Assembly (NCBI RefSeq): GCF_002078875.1
Contig: NC_034412.1
Location: forward strand, 84,307,491-84,371,490
DNA from: Numida meleagris
Lineage: Eukaryota > Chordata > Aves > Galliformes > Numididae
Direction of reading: 5' to 3'
DNA length: 64,000 bases
Each line of letters begins with the position of its first letter. Position 1 is the stretch's first letter. Of the stretch, positions 1 to 12,300 are shown one piece after another. Made by a program: the position numbers and the translations under genes. The notes under the pieces were generated by a model that did not search any database, was not told the DNA's origin, and saw only the letters and a list, made by a program, of their open reading frames with translations.

Positions 1-3000
1 GATTTTGTTTTTTTTTTTTAACATTTCAATTCTCTCTCATGGGCTGCTAATATCCAATCGAGAGCTGACAATTAAAATATATATATATGAAAAATTGCTC
101 ATTAAATGTGAAGAGGGGGTAAAGCAGTGGACCAGGGAATAAACCAACAACAGAGAGGGTTTGCAAAAACAAAACCAAACAAAACAGGATGGTAAATCAG
201 AAGTGCTGTACAACACACATTATGTCCCAAGGGGGTTGGAAGAAGGTACCCTCAAAAAGGAGAGAAAAGGTGAGCACTGAAAATGAAGGAAAAGAGAGAA
301 ATTAAGAATAGAAAGAGTTCCCGCATATAGGAGCCCTAACATCAAAAATTCAGAAGTTTGAATGTACTGGGGAATACAAAGTGGTGGAGAAATCTGAGAT
401 CAGCAAAATAACTTTGCTGCTAACTCCTGTCAATTTGGCAACAGCATCACTCATTGCCTATTGTGAAAAGCTGTCTGAAGTAATCTAAGGAAAAATATGC
501 GTGAGGCAGCCGTGCATCTGGTGTATAAAAACCTGCTTTTCTCAAGCTGCTTCTTTCCTGCGTGTGTTAAATAATATATGGCTGTGAGCAGCAGGAGGAG
601 CTGTGGAATTCCACCAAGGGGAGCTGGGAAGATTTTAAGCTTCTGAAATCCCAAACCTTCTCAACCTTTTAAACCCTCTTAAAGGTTTATTATATGTGTA
701 TTTTTTTTCCAGAATCATCAACAGCAGGCTATTTATCCATCACTGTCTCATGCTCTAGTTACAGCTACTGTTAGCAACGGCTTTGGGAACTGCTGGATAC
801 AGATGGATTTACTAGCTTTGCTTTTAAATGCAGAGGTGACTGAACTCAGGGAAAATGCTTTTTACTCTCCACAACGCATGTTCTTTCACAAGTTAACTGT
901 AGCACCAGGGCACACGTGCATGATGTATTGTCTTCTAACTGCTTGGTACTGACAAGCTGCATCTCAAAGAAAGAGAAAGCATTGCATGGTGCTAAAATGT
1001 GACTTTCTACTTCATTTGTATAAGCATGATCTGTAGTCATAGTCTCTACAGACAGCAGCAAGCTCAGGGTTAAGCCAACGCTACATTTAGGAACTTCATG
1101 AAAATCCTGCTGTTTGTGTTGTTGTGGGTGAAATCATTGGTAAATGCAAAGTCACTGAGATATCTGCGGCAGATTTTATTATGTTTTGTTGTGATTTCTT
1201 TTAACCCATGTTGCTTTGTGCAGCGGGATGAGAGTGCAGAAAGATTAGACATTGCACGATCATTTTATTGTCTGAAACAATAGGCATATGTCATTTCTGT
1301 AATCATTCCTTCTTTTGAGCTTGCCAACACTTATTATGCCTCAGGAAACACCATCTCACTAAAGAGTACCCTTGTGTCAGTGAATATAAAGCTGCAGAAA
1401 ATATTCAAGAGAATATGCCTTTCAAGTCTGGATATTTTAGAATTAGTGGGACAGGTTAGATTTGGATCTTTATCTATAACCATACTTTCTCTTAAGTCTT
1501 TTATCTTTTTTTTGTTTTCATTTTAAAAAACATCAAAGAATGCAGATTTGTTTAAGATTTAATTGAAAGGACAAGAAAACTAATTTTACTGTGAGATAAT
1601 ACATTAGATAAAAGTTATGAACATTGAAATGGGAAGGTTATGTCTGGAGCTTTCTTTATACTGAATTAAATTAGCATCCAATATTCGCTGACAGTATAAT
1701 TATTGTAAGGTTTAATCCAAGCACAGCTGGGTCTCAAATTTATCAGGAAAAAAGTATTTTCTTGCAGTAATTCACACATTGAGTCAAATATTTTGAAGGT
1801 TAGCAACTATCAAACAAACATATATTTAATCCCCAATACTCAATAGTCTACCTAGCAGAAATTACATATTTGTGTACAAAATTCTGTTTGTAAATGAATG
1901 CAACAATTACAGGTATGGAGGCTTGTCTGAAGGGAGCCATTTAGGTTGACAGACCTACAAATGTGTGCACATTAAACAAATACATTACAGTAAGACTCCA
2001 AAGAGCTTACAATTTTTCTATTACCCTGAAAGATGCTGAGATTTTCACCTAAAAAGAAAAGTAATTGTCAAAGAACTGTGCTGAGATGGGAAAAGCAGCT
2101 ATCCAAAAAGAAGAGACTGGAGATTGTGACCCATGAGATACTGTTATCCCTTGATTTCCTTTAAAGTCTTTTATAAGAAGGAATGATCTTACAGAACCCT
2201 GTAAGTATTAAAAATATATATGTCCTTATAGTTAATTACTTTTCTGGCTATTCCATGATTTTAGGCTAAGATGGAAAGGCAACATAAAAATATTTTAATG
2301 CATTTCATTTTTCATTTAAATGTGATTGACTTTTTTTTTTTTTAAGAACGCAATAGCAGAAGTGCAAAACCATATTTAAAAGAGGCTTTGCTTGGCACCC
2401 AGAAACTTTCACTTTTTCTCATAATATTACTTGAAGACCTTTTAAATAATGAACTAGTTCTAGAAATTAATAATTCCCCCAGGTAAATGGAAATGTAAAT
2501 TATAGCTTGTTCAAACTTCTGTGTTTTATAATTTGTCTCAGAGCTAAAGTATATTTCTTCCCTGTAAATATTTCAAAAGATTTAATGTTACAATAAAATC
2601 TACACTGCAATGTTATTGGCCTTAGAGATCTCATTTTAATCCTCTTGGTATTCCTTGCATTTACTTAAATTACTATTTTACAGCTTCACACTTGTACCTG
2701 ATGAATTTCAGGAGATCAATTGCTAATCCATTTGGAAAACATAAATCCACAGAGTATTCTCTTTAATCATGTTAAATTACTTGCATGTGAAGATGTTAAT
2801 GGTAATTTAATTGAAATTAAAAAAAATAGAATATTTTTAACATTAGATTCATTTTTTATACATTAAGAAAAAGATACTATGGGATCAGATGCAAGTGGAT
2901 ATTCTTAACTAAAGTATTGAATTTTCTTTGTCTGGATTTGTGACTTAAAACCTGATTTTCTTTTCCAGTCAATGAGTTGATGCCTAAGGATGTTCCCAAA

Positions 3001-3384
3001 AAGACATTATAAGCAGGAATTTATACCGAAAATATAATTGATGTATAAGCAAAATAATTTGCATGGGAGACCTGCTTTAACAAACTACACGAATCTAATC
3101 AGACAGCAGAGACTGGACACAACAAAAATAACCAATTCATTACATTTCATGTAATAAATATTCTGAATAAACTTCTCATGAACAACCTGTAAACCAATAA
3201 ATATTTATGGCATTATTTAACCAGTGTAGAATAAGAAGCAACTTAGAAAAAAATTACACGTTGTGGTGAATAGCATTCAAAGAGAAAGGAGTTCATGTCA
3301 CAGCATAAATTATTCATTGTGAGTTATTCTCCTGGCTGTAAAGGCTAAAGAAAAAAAAAATAAGCTAATTTTGCATATTTTGTT
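1..3384. other. Unique AT-rich non-coding DNA
   Basis: No gene or recognisable repeat family is visible. The stretch is AT-rich, with a short (AT)n run near 79-89 and a T tract near 2330-2343. The reading frames present are all under 75 codons, overlap each other on both strands and have no family resemblance, so I treat them as chance. Confidence 0.6.
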
Positions 3385-3558
3385 CACTGTTTTTTGAAGT
3401 GCTTTCCAGACATTTAACTAATTCTATCCACATTTCATGGATGAGCAAAGCTGAGGCACTTGAAATTTGTGATTTAACTGAGGCCACAGATTATATCAGT
3501 GACAGAACTGGAAGTAGAACTGTGATTCTTGACTTGAGTGTCCTAATCTCTACGCAGT
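3385..3558 (-). repeat. Ancient MIR-type SINE relic
   Basis: Read on the minus strand, this segment follows the MIR (CORE-SINE) order. It has a tRNA-like-to-core part resembling the GGTTC..CTCTGCCAC..GTGACCTTGG..CAAGTCAC string, then a GCCTCAG...CTCATC..TGAAATG.GGAT block, then ATTA.TTAAATG and AAAGCACTT near the 3' end. On the plus strand the clearest pieces are CATTTCATGGATGAGCAAAG, CTGAGGCACTTGAAA and AGTGACAGAACTGGAAGTAG. Many substitutions and a deletion in the central-3' part are expected for an amniote-age copy. The identification rests on remembered consensus order, not on an alignment. A chance match across several ordered blocks is unlikely, but the divergence is high. Confidence 0.6.
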
Positions 3559-6500
3559 AAATAATTCTTCCTGACTGATCACTCACTGGAGGTGATAGGA
3601 ATATGGGAAGAAAAAGCTTTTGGTTCAAGCACCAGGAATAAGAATGAGGCCAGCTCATTCGCAACTTTGCCAGCAGTTCCCTTGCAGGAACTGCAGGTGT
3701 CCTTGACTATCAGGGTCACCTCCTAATCTGTGCAGTGGCTGGTAAAGCCAGCAGAGTCACTCAAGGAGAAAGGGGAGGGCTGTGTAATGTCCATACAGGA
3801 TCCATTGCCTTTAGCACCTTGCTTGCCCTAGAGCCTGCTGGCCAAGTTGAACTGGACAGGCTGTTTTAAATACTTCCTGAGAACAACCTTAACTTTCCAT
3901 AAAGCCGTGAAGCATTGGTAGTCGTAGAAGTCAGCTCACAGAAAGTGTGCACAGTGGTTTGCTATAGAAACTTGCTTCATTCTCATTCCAGCATTTTAGT
4001 TCCTGTACTGCCTGCTCGTTCATTCCCCAACTGTCTCTACACACATGCCTAGTTGCTGTCTTCCCTTAGGACTCCCTTAACTGACATACTCTTCCAACCC
4101 ACCTCTGTCTTGTTTCTCCTGGTGCCAACTCCAGCCTAATCTGAATGGCCCATGGCAGAGCTGCAAATCTCACTTGCTAGCTTCCTTACTTCTGTGTGTT
4201 CAGACACTTCACCAGCCTCCAGGCCAGGAGAAGTATGAAATGTCTTGCTGCTTCCTTGCTTTGAAAGACCATTGATGCTCATATAGGAACTTATTGGCTT
4301 AGATCCATTGGCCTGGCAAGTCTTGCTCATATATGTGATCGCAATGAAAGTTTTCTCCTTTATCTCTGGGGGACTCCTCAGATAACAACAAGCAGGTTGC
4401 TCTTGATAGCTCTAGAGCTGTGGTTAGACAGCTGCTTTGGCAAATAGAATATGCTCACATTTAGATATGGTCTGCATGGGTAATTTTGGACTTTTGGAGC
4501 TCTTTATGTTACGAAGCACAGGCTCAAAGCCTATGCACAGGCTCAAAGCCTATGCACTGCACAGGGATTTCCATAAAGCAGGAGAGTGCTTTAAATTACA
4601 GATCTTCTAGTTAAGTGGGGTGCTGTTCACTCCTGTTTGGCAGTGTATTCTTTGAAGCCAAGTGTTATCAGTCACAGTAATGTACACAGAATATACTTCA
4701 TAGTGAATTAACAACAGAACTTGCTCTGCTGCTAAGTGATCCTACATAGAAGCAGGAGCAGATATAAAATCCTACAATTCACTGCTAAGTTGGCACTTAA
4801 GGGATACAATTTGAGGTAAAATATTAAGAATCAAAAAAGTTGCTGTCCTTAATTTTCTAAAGGGGCTGCTCTCAAAGTGCTGGTAATTTGCTTATTTGTC
4901 TCCACTATCTTTCATTCTAATTTTACATGCAGTTTATATTTTGCTGTGTCTGTATTCAGTTTCACTTTACAATCATAGCAAACACAGTTTTCTAGGAATT
5001 TCTTTTAAGAAAATGGGAAAGGAAAAGTTGTGCCTTCTTGCCTTACAAGTTTAAAAATGAAATACTTAGGAAGCAGTACAGTACAGTATTCCTACCTTGT
5101 ACTAAGCCTTTGGGATCACATCTAACATGTTTTCTGTCCTGCTTTGCTCTCGAAAGATGCCCCTCAGAAATCATGAAACATTGCCCAGCTCCAAGATGCT
5201 CCAGATGAAAGTGTGAAGGAGTAAACATAAAGAACTGCCAAATTCAAAAAAATTAAATAGAGAAAGCGGTTTGCTTTCCTTCTGTCTGTAGTCCAGAAAT
5301 AAGCTTCTTCCAAGTAGCTGCTTCTGTCTGATCACTTAATATTCCAGTCTGGAGAAAATGGAGAAAAGAGAACAATCCATAGCTGATTAATTGAATCTGA
5401 TCTTAAAATACTCTGTTTTCTCCAGTGTACGTTCTACTTTGCTTCTTGTATCTTGCCTATCGCTGAGGCATCTGAGTACATTTGTTAAGCCATTTAAATA
5501 AACAAATAACGAAAAACCCACAAAGCCCCGAGGAGTCATGGAGAAATTGCTTTTCATGGAGCACTTGTTTATACAATGATGTGGAGTTTCACTGCATAGT
5601 TGTGGGTGGCTTGGGTACTAGTTATAGTGAGCTGGCTAGAAAAATCTATGTATGCATAAACTTTGTAGATTTCTGTTGTGGTAAGTGTTTAGATACTTAA
5701 ATACCTCTAAGTAATATAGAGCTTACATATCCCTCAATAGCCCCAGGTGAACATGATTCAGAAGGGCACTTTTCTTATAACTCAGTTTTCCCTGCTTTAC
5801 TGTGAACAGTGATGCTGATTCTCATGTACATAAGCACTACAGAGAAAGAGCAGATGGCTGGAGAGAAAAAAAAAAAAGAGAGAATTGAATTCAGAAGAAA
5901 AGGACGAAAATGGAAAAGCAGAACATCTGAAGACAAATGAGAAAATAAGGGTGTAATAATACAAAGTATTTATCACAGCTCTATTCCTTTGACTGCCGTA
6001 GCTTAGAGAATATTTACATTTGCAGAGAGGTCATTATACCACTCATCCCATGTGGGATCCTTGATTTTGAAACTTAGAAGAAGCCCAGGGTTGCTTAAAA
6101 AAGAGATGTTAGAGATAAAAATGGATAGTCTCTGCAATATTCTTGCCCTCAGCTTCAGCTTAAATATAGACTAGATTCTAAGCAGAGGTTTTAAAAAATG
6201 TAGGAATTTACCTAATTGTAGAGCCCATGTTCAGACTTCTATAGGGTGTCCATGCTCTGCATCTGACTCCTGTTAGCATGAAGAAGGGCCTAGTGCTTGC
6301 AACTCCCTGCCCATTCCCACTGGATGGCTGTGCTCAGCTGCACTGTGGGATGAGGACCAATGCAATGGAGCTGTGTTTCTCAGGAAATAACTTGTTTTGC
6401 TGTGCAGTGTGGTTTAGGAAAGATTTTAGTGACCTTTTGCATAGAGTTACCTCTATGACTTGCAAGATATTTCCTACCAAGTCCATAACCCAGGCCAGAA

Positions 6501-8934
6501 GACATCAAGCTTCATGTCAAGGCTTCTTGTGATGAAGAATCAATAAGATCTCTATGTAAATAGTGTCTGTGTCTATCTACTGTTTTGCTCCAAAAAGTTT
6601 TACACATCTCCTTGGGAGACAGGATATTAATGTATGCATTCACACTTCAAGAGCAATGTATAGTGTTTGGAAATTAGGAGAAATATAGCTACCCTAAAGT
6701 ACCCAACTGTATTAACAGCACTTTTCTCACTCACTGAATTTTTAAGAGACCTCAGAATACCTTAATGGCAAGTTTCCCAACAGAGGATGCTGTCAGCCTA
6801 TAATTTTTACTTATGAACCCATTAACAAAATCTGACAGCTAAATTTTAGGCTCCATCTCTGGTCACCCTAATAGTACTTTTGAGTTGGCATGAATAACTG
6901 CAAGCATTTTATTTGTGGATCCAGACAATCACTTTGGTTTCAAATACATACTGAAATGAATATGCACAGCAAAGAGAAATGTCTGTTTTTTAAATAGACA
7001 ACCAGAAAATAAAGTATCTGTGCAGCCACAACTGAAATTCAAAGAACAATATCACAGCACCATAAACCATATTTTGTGAATCAGTACAGTTTGGTTTCAA
7101 TTCACTTGAATCCACAGAGCTATCCAATTTACAGTGACTGGTGGTCTGGCCTCTTTATTTTGCTATCTGTCCTTCATCAAGTTGTTTAGGACCACTGAAA
7201 ATATATATAAACCAGACAAAGCACTTACTGGTGTAAAGCAAGGCAGCCAGGGACTGCTGTAGCCATAAACAAAATAGCTCAGTGCCTGGAGCAGAACAGG
7301 AGGGACAAACTAGCAAAGAGCCTGCTAACAATATAGGAGGGGGAAGCTACATCAGTGCTGCTGTATCAAGTGTTCGTCCTGGGTCAGAGATGCAAAAAGG
7401 AGAGCCCTCGTCTCCATTGGGGTAAATGTATGGGTTAGGTTTGTTGGGATACAAGATTAATTCCCTTGTATGTGAGAATGATGCTCTCAGTAGTGGATAA
7501 AGCCTGAGTGTCTGGATTTTGGTGCCAAAGCAGATCCCTAAATGATTACGTAAATTCCCTAAATGAAACTTACTTTCAGAAATAGCAGCCAACTCTTCCT
7601 TCTGTTGATTTATGAGATGGGCTACGGAGCAGAGTATTTTTAATAATCAGCTCTGCTAGCACATGAATAAAGGAGTAGAGGTTTGGTTATCCATGCTAAG
7701 AGAGCTAAGTTTTAGCATGTTCATTTTTATTCTCAGGGTAGAATCATAATTATTCAGAGTACAGTATTGTTACTCTTTCAAAGTGCTAGGCAAAAGAATA
7801 CAACCTTTTATGTATATTGAGATTTGTCTTTAGCTAACCACCATTAATCAGATGGATCCACCTCTCCAATATTGCAGCACAGTGTTTGTGAATAAGGCTA
7901 TGGGTTTTGCTTTCAGTCTACCTTCAGTACACTAGAAATTTGATAAATTATTTCATACAGATACTTGGTTGTCTAAATCAGAGATAATTAATCATTTAAA
8001 GAGCATCCCTCTTTCTCTATTTAATTCACAATCCTGAACTTAATGATAACTTCAAAACAGTAATTATCTGACTTGCAAACAGATTATTCATCCTTTGACT
8101 TGGCCCTAAACTGTTTTTCATGTTCTATTTTCCTAAGCACTCTTTCCTGTCATGGGAAAAGATTACTGTCTTATGATAAAGAAAAGGCATTACAGCTAAT
8201 TGAGTCCCCCTCATCTTTTTTTTTTCCTCATAACATGCCTTCTCCAAAGCAGTTATAAATCCACTTTCGTTTGATAACATTGCATTACAAAAGAAGTCTT
8301 TGTTCAGATTACTTTTAGTTTCCAACAGCAGAGCTGAGTTCAGCAACCAATCCCAATGGAGTATTTTAAACTTAGCTAAGGACTTTGCATCACTTCCACT
8401 GATTCTGTGTTTGGCCTCACCAGTGCAGCAGATAGTGCTTTTCTGAAGTGGCATGCACTGCTCATGATGTGGATGCTCTTTAAAATATGCTGTCCTGTGG
8501 TCCGTTACGAAGAGAGAATGGAAAGCAATCTTTGGGAAGCTCAATGCCTCCCAGTGAGCTGCATTCAAATAAGTCTATTTGAAAAAATGCAGTATGCTGA
8601 TGTAATAAAAGTAGAAAAATAGTTATTTCCACTCACTTCAATAAGCCCCTGAGCATAACATTTTGTCTTATAAGTATTGATGAAGTACCTTCTGTCTTGA
8701 TGAAAGGAGGAAAGATGCTCCCTATCAGTCTCTACATGAACATTAAGCTGTATAATGAATTACTATCCTCGCTGAACTTTTATGAGCAGCATCAGTAATT
8801 ATTAGAGTTCCTGTGGATAGATTCTTTCTCACTCAGTTCTTCATCTTTGAACAGTGTTTTATTTATTTGCATTGGAAATTGTTTTGCCACTCCATTGTCT
8901 CCATTTCCAAGGAGGCTGCTCATGAAATGTCTTT
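3559..8934. other. Unique non-coding DNA, no gene found
   Basis: No gene or named repeat is recognised. The longest reading frame here is 147 codons on the minus strand (8125-8568); it shows no domain, signal peptide or family resemblance and overlaps a 71-codon frame on the other strand. A short 19-bp tandem duplication lies at 4516-4557. Base composition rises slightly in GC around 3.65-4.35 kb without any recognisable cause. Confidence 0.5.
4516..4557. repeat. 19-bp tandem duplication (2.2 copies)
   Basis: The unit GCACAGGCTCAAAGCCTAT is repeated head to tail with no mismatch between the two full copies. Each unit contains a small inverted repeat (AGGCT-caa-AGCCT). The perfect identity suggests a recent local slippage duplication. 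No function is implied. Confidence 0.85.
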
Positions 8935-9300
8935 CACAGAATCATAGAATCATTAAGGTTGGAAAAGAACTCTAAGATCATCTAGTCCAACCATCCACAT
9001 TCCACCAATATTGCCCACAAAACCATGTCCCTAAGTACCACGTCTCTGTGTTTCTTGAACACCTCCAGGCACAGTGACTCCACCACCTCCCTAAGCAGCC
9101 TGTTCCAATGCGTCACCACTCCTTCTGAGAAGAAATTTTTCCTAAAATCCAACTTGAATCTCTCCTTGTGAAACCTGAGGCAATTGCCTCTTGTCCTACC
9201 ATTGTCACCTGGGAGAAGAGGCCAACCCCCATCTCACTGCAACCTCCTCTCAGGTCATTGTAGATACCTCCCCTGAGTCTCCTCTTCTCCAGACTAAACA
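8935..9300 (-). mobile_element. CR1 LINE 3' fragment
   Basis: This is a 5'-truncated CR1 copy in minus orientation. The plus strand begins with CACAGAATCATAGAATCATT, the reverse of the CR1 terminal microsatellite, then GGTTGGAAAAGAACTCTAAGATCATCTAGTCCAACC, the reverse of the hallmark 3' UTR. It continues through the ACACCTCCAGGCACAGTGACTCCACCACCTCCCT block to the segment encoding the extreme C-terminus of ORF2 around 9240-9300. A 154-codon minus-strand frame (9113-9577) runs through it but is read-through of CR1 3' UTR plus flanking DNA. CR1 elements typically lack a poly(A) tail and target-site duplications and are mostly 5'-truncated, which fits. Confidence 0.95.
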
Positions 9301-12300
9301 ATTGTGTAGGGTCTCCTTCCCCATGCTCCATAGGTGAGCTGCTGTTCCCTGCCATGGGTGAAAGAAGGAGCTGCTGGCAGGGCTGCTGCACTGGCACACT
9401 GCTCTGAATTCTCCTGCACAGCTGTGCACAGTTTGACCCAGTTAACACCCCATTTACCTCTGGATAATGTAATACCTCCAGACAGATTTGCTTTCCTGTC
9501 TGCCACTTCTGCAAAGCTCTTTCATGCAAGGGGCACAGAATAAGCCTTAATCTCTCTCCATCATTTGGACTTTTCAAATCGTTTCAACCTTCCTTTTTAC
9601 GTAAATGTACAGAGCCTGAAAGTAGGATGCTTTCATCTTGGGTAAAGTCTGCAGCATTTGCTGTGAAAGAAGAATGCCTGAAATCATTTCCATAAGAAAG
9701 CATGTATCCAGCAGTACATTATTTCACATTAGGCTGTACTCTCTATTGATTTCTTTACTTTCTGGTAAGTAAAAATCAAAGTTTTCATAGACTGACAGCA
9801 AAAATAACCAGTCTGTGTTTTTGAAGTAGGACAAGACAGTGGTTGATGACTTTCTCTTTTCATATAGCTTCTCAATATTCTATAGGCATCTATCTCTGAG
9901 TGGAGGCAGAGTACATGAAGAACAAAGTTCTTTCTAGGCCTCAGGGCAAACCCAAAGCATTCAGGTTGGATTTGGCTTCATATTTATCCTCTAAAGCTCA
10001 GTGCATACTAAAATCTCCGAAAGACACCAAAGTTTTTTTCTTCTTCTCTGTTTTCCTTGGCAACCAAACCACATTTTACATAACCACATTATGTGCTTCA
10101 CAGTAATATATGAGATTTCATAAATGATATAAATGGCCTCATACAAATTCAAAACAGCACAAGAGTCAATAAACTTATATTGCAAAAGCTCCAGACTGCA
10201 GCAGGGAAATATCTGAACCTTTCAAAATTGTTGTTTTTTTTTTCCCTTAAAAAACCTCCTTTTCTCTAGCTCCCCTAAAACATAGAAATTTTGGTATATT
10301 CAATTTCTTCACTGAATGAGTTCTCTAGCATTTTCTTGATATCTTCATTATATTATTTTTCCCCTCGTTTAACATTATTACTCATACACACACATATCCA
10401 AGTAGATCTGAAATTGGTTTTATAGGGCAATAGATATGCTATAAAGCATATTATTTAGGAAGGTACATACTTCGGCTCTACTGGTCTGCAAATAATTTAT
10501 GGGGAATTATTCAAACCTAATTAATGTAATTCAAGTGATGCTGAAAGAAAATCTTTGTCTTATGATCATATTTATTATACATATATATTACTGAATTATC
10601 TTGATGTTTATTTTCTGTGGCTCAGTTGGTGTTGGGTGGTCTACTTGTTATGACATCTGTTAAAAATATATATAAATTCAGTTATTACTTTTAGTATATT
10701 TGAAGGATGGTTGAAAAATTTTTATCGCTTTGTTTTTCTGAACATTTTTTCATAACCCTCATCCAGAGGCTGGCTCATTTGAGATTTATTCTCCTTTGTG
10801 TTCATCTTGGCTATTCTGCTATTCTTTGTATTCCAAGTTACTGTGTTCTTAGAAAAGGCCTCCTAAATATGAGAAAACTGGATTTTTTTTCTTGTTGACT
10901 CACTTTAGGGCTGTGTGTAAGAAACACGTGACATTTTGTGGCCTGATCTGATGCCCAAAGTGGTAATGAAAAGACTCTTGTTAGCCTGAACAAGCATGGA
11001 TCATGGTCTTCAGCTCCTTGTTTTCAGACTTCATAAGGCAGCCTGGAGTCAAGCTGTAATTTTGCCTAATTGAGCCATTTAAAAACAGATAAGCCCCACA
11101 GTTTTCTTTTTCTTCCAAATCCCACATGTGTGTAATTCGATAATTTGTTGCTTTCTGCCTGAATAATTGAGGATAATAATAATTGTTTTTGAATGAAATC
11201 ACACCAAAAAGTTATCTATTTACAATTTTTCATTTGAAAGGAAATGAAACTGAACATTTGTGAGGAGTATTCTCACTGTATGAGCTACATTAAAAAAAAA
11301 ATAAAAAACTGTGGAAGTCATTTATAGCAGTTTCAGATTTTCAGATCTGGTGAAAATATCTGAAAATTCTTTGACAAATATTCTTCATGCATACGTCTCC
11401 CAAGCTTGAAAAAAGGAGAGGCAAATGAAATGTATGGAAGCAGTTGTCTAAATCACCCAGATAGAATGTGGTTTATCTTTTGATTTATTATTCTGAGGCA
11501 GAAGGGTTGTAAAAGTTCCAGGACTTCTGTTATTCTTTCTAAACTTTCCTTAAACAGAGCTGTGGAGTGAGGGGTAAAACAGACATTTCTTTGTCTGGAA
11601 GCATCAAATGTATCAACTACCCGAGTATTTTTTGCTCTTTTTAATTTCTGCTTCTTAAAAATCTCCATTGTTTTATTTTGCTCATCAAACTGCCCAAACT
11701 CCACCTAAGCCTTTTCATTTCAAGTGCTGTCTTGAAAGTATATTTTCTGAAGCACCTGGAAAACAAAGATTCATGATTTTACCAAATGCACATAAATAAC
11801 ATAAAAACTTTGGACAAAATATTACATAAAATCAGCACATTCTCAGGAGACTTTATTTCTATTTGGTACTAACTCTAGCTTCTCCTGTAGTTACATTCTT
11901 ATTCATCCTATTTTGCTTTACCTCCATCTTGCTGAGTTTTGTCACACTATCCATACAGTGCTGCAGTACACGCATCTGTTAACATCCAGGTAGACAGTGT
12001 GACATTTTCTTTGACTTGAATTAGATGAATTTTATGGAAAAATATGCCTTTTGGGTATGTTAGTAAAGAATGAGATCTGCCTGAGCATTTGGGAGAAATG
12101 GAAGGAGATGGAGAGAGAGAATATATAAGCTTGACATTCACGCAAATTCAAAGCAAGATAATTATTTTTAGAAACCCTTTACCACAACTTGCAGTCGTGC
12201 TGAACTGGACAGAAAGAAAACTCTTTGCAAAATTATTTTGCATCTACTGAAGAATTTGAATGTGTGCTGTAGTGCCTCATAATTTAATAGCATACTCATT

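Noticed and set aside
8125..8568. 147-codon minus-strand frame
   Set aside because: No domain, no codon-bias signal I can see, an opposing frame on the other strand, and no family resemblance. Length is within chance for a 64-kb window.
9113..9577. 154-codon minus-strand frame, the longest in the window
   Set aside because: Its C-terminal part is read-through of a CR1 3' UTR and the rest is unique flank. CR1 coding sequence is not in this frame.
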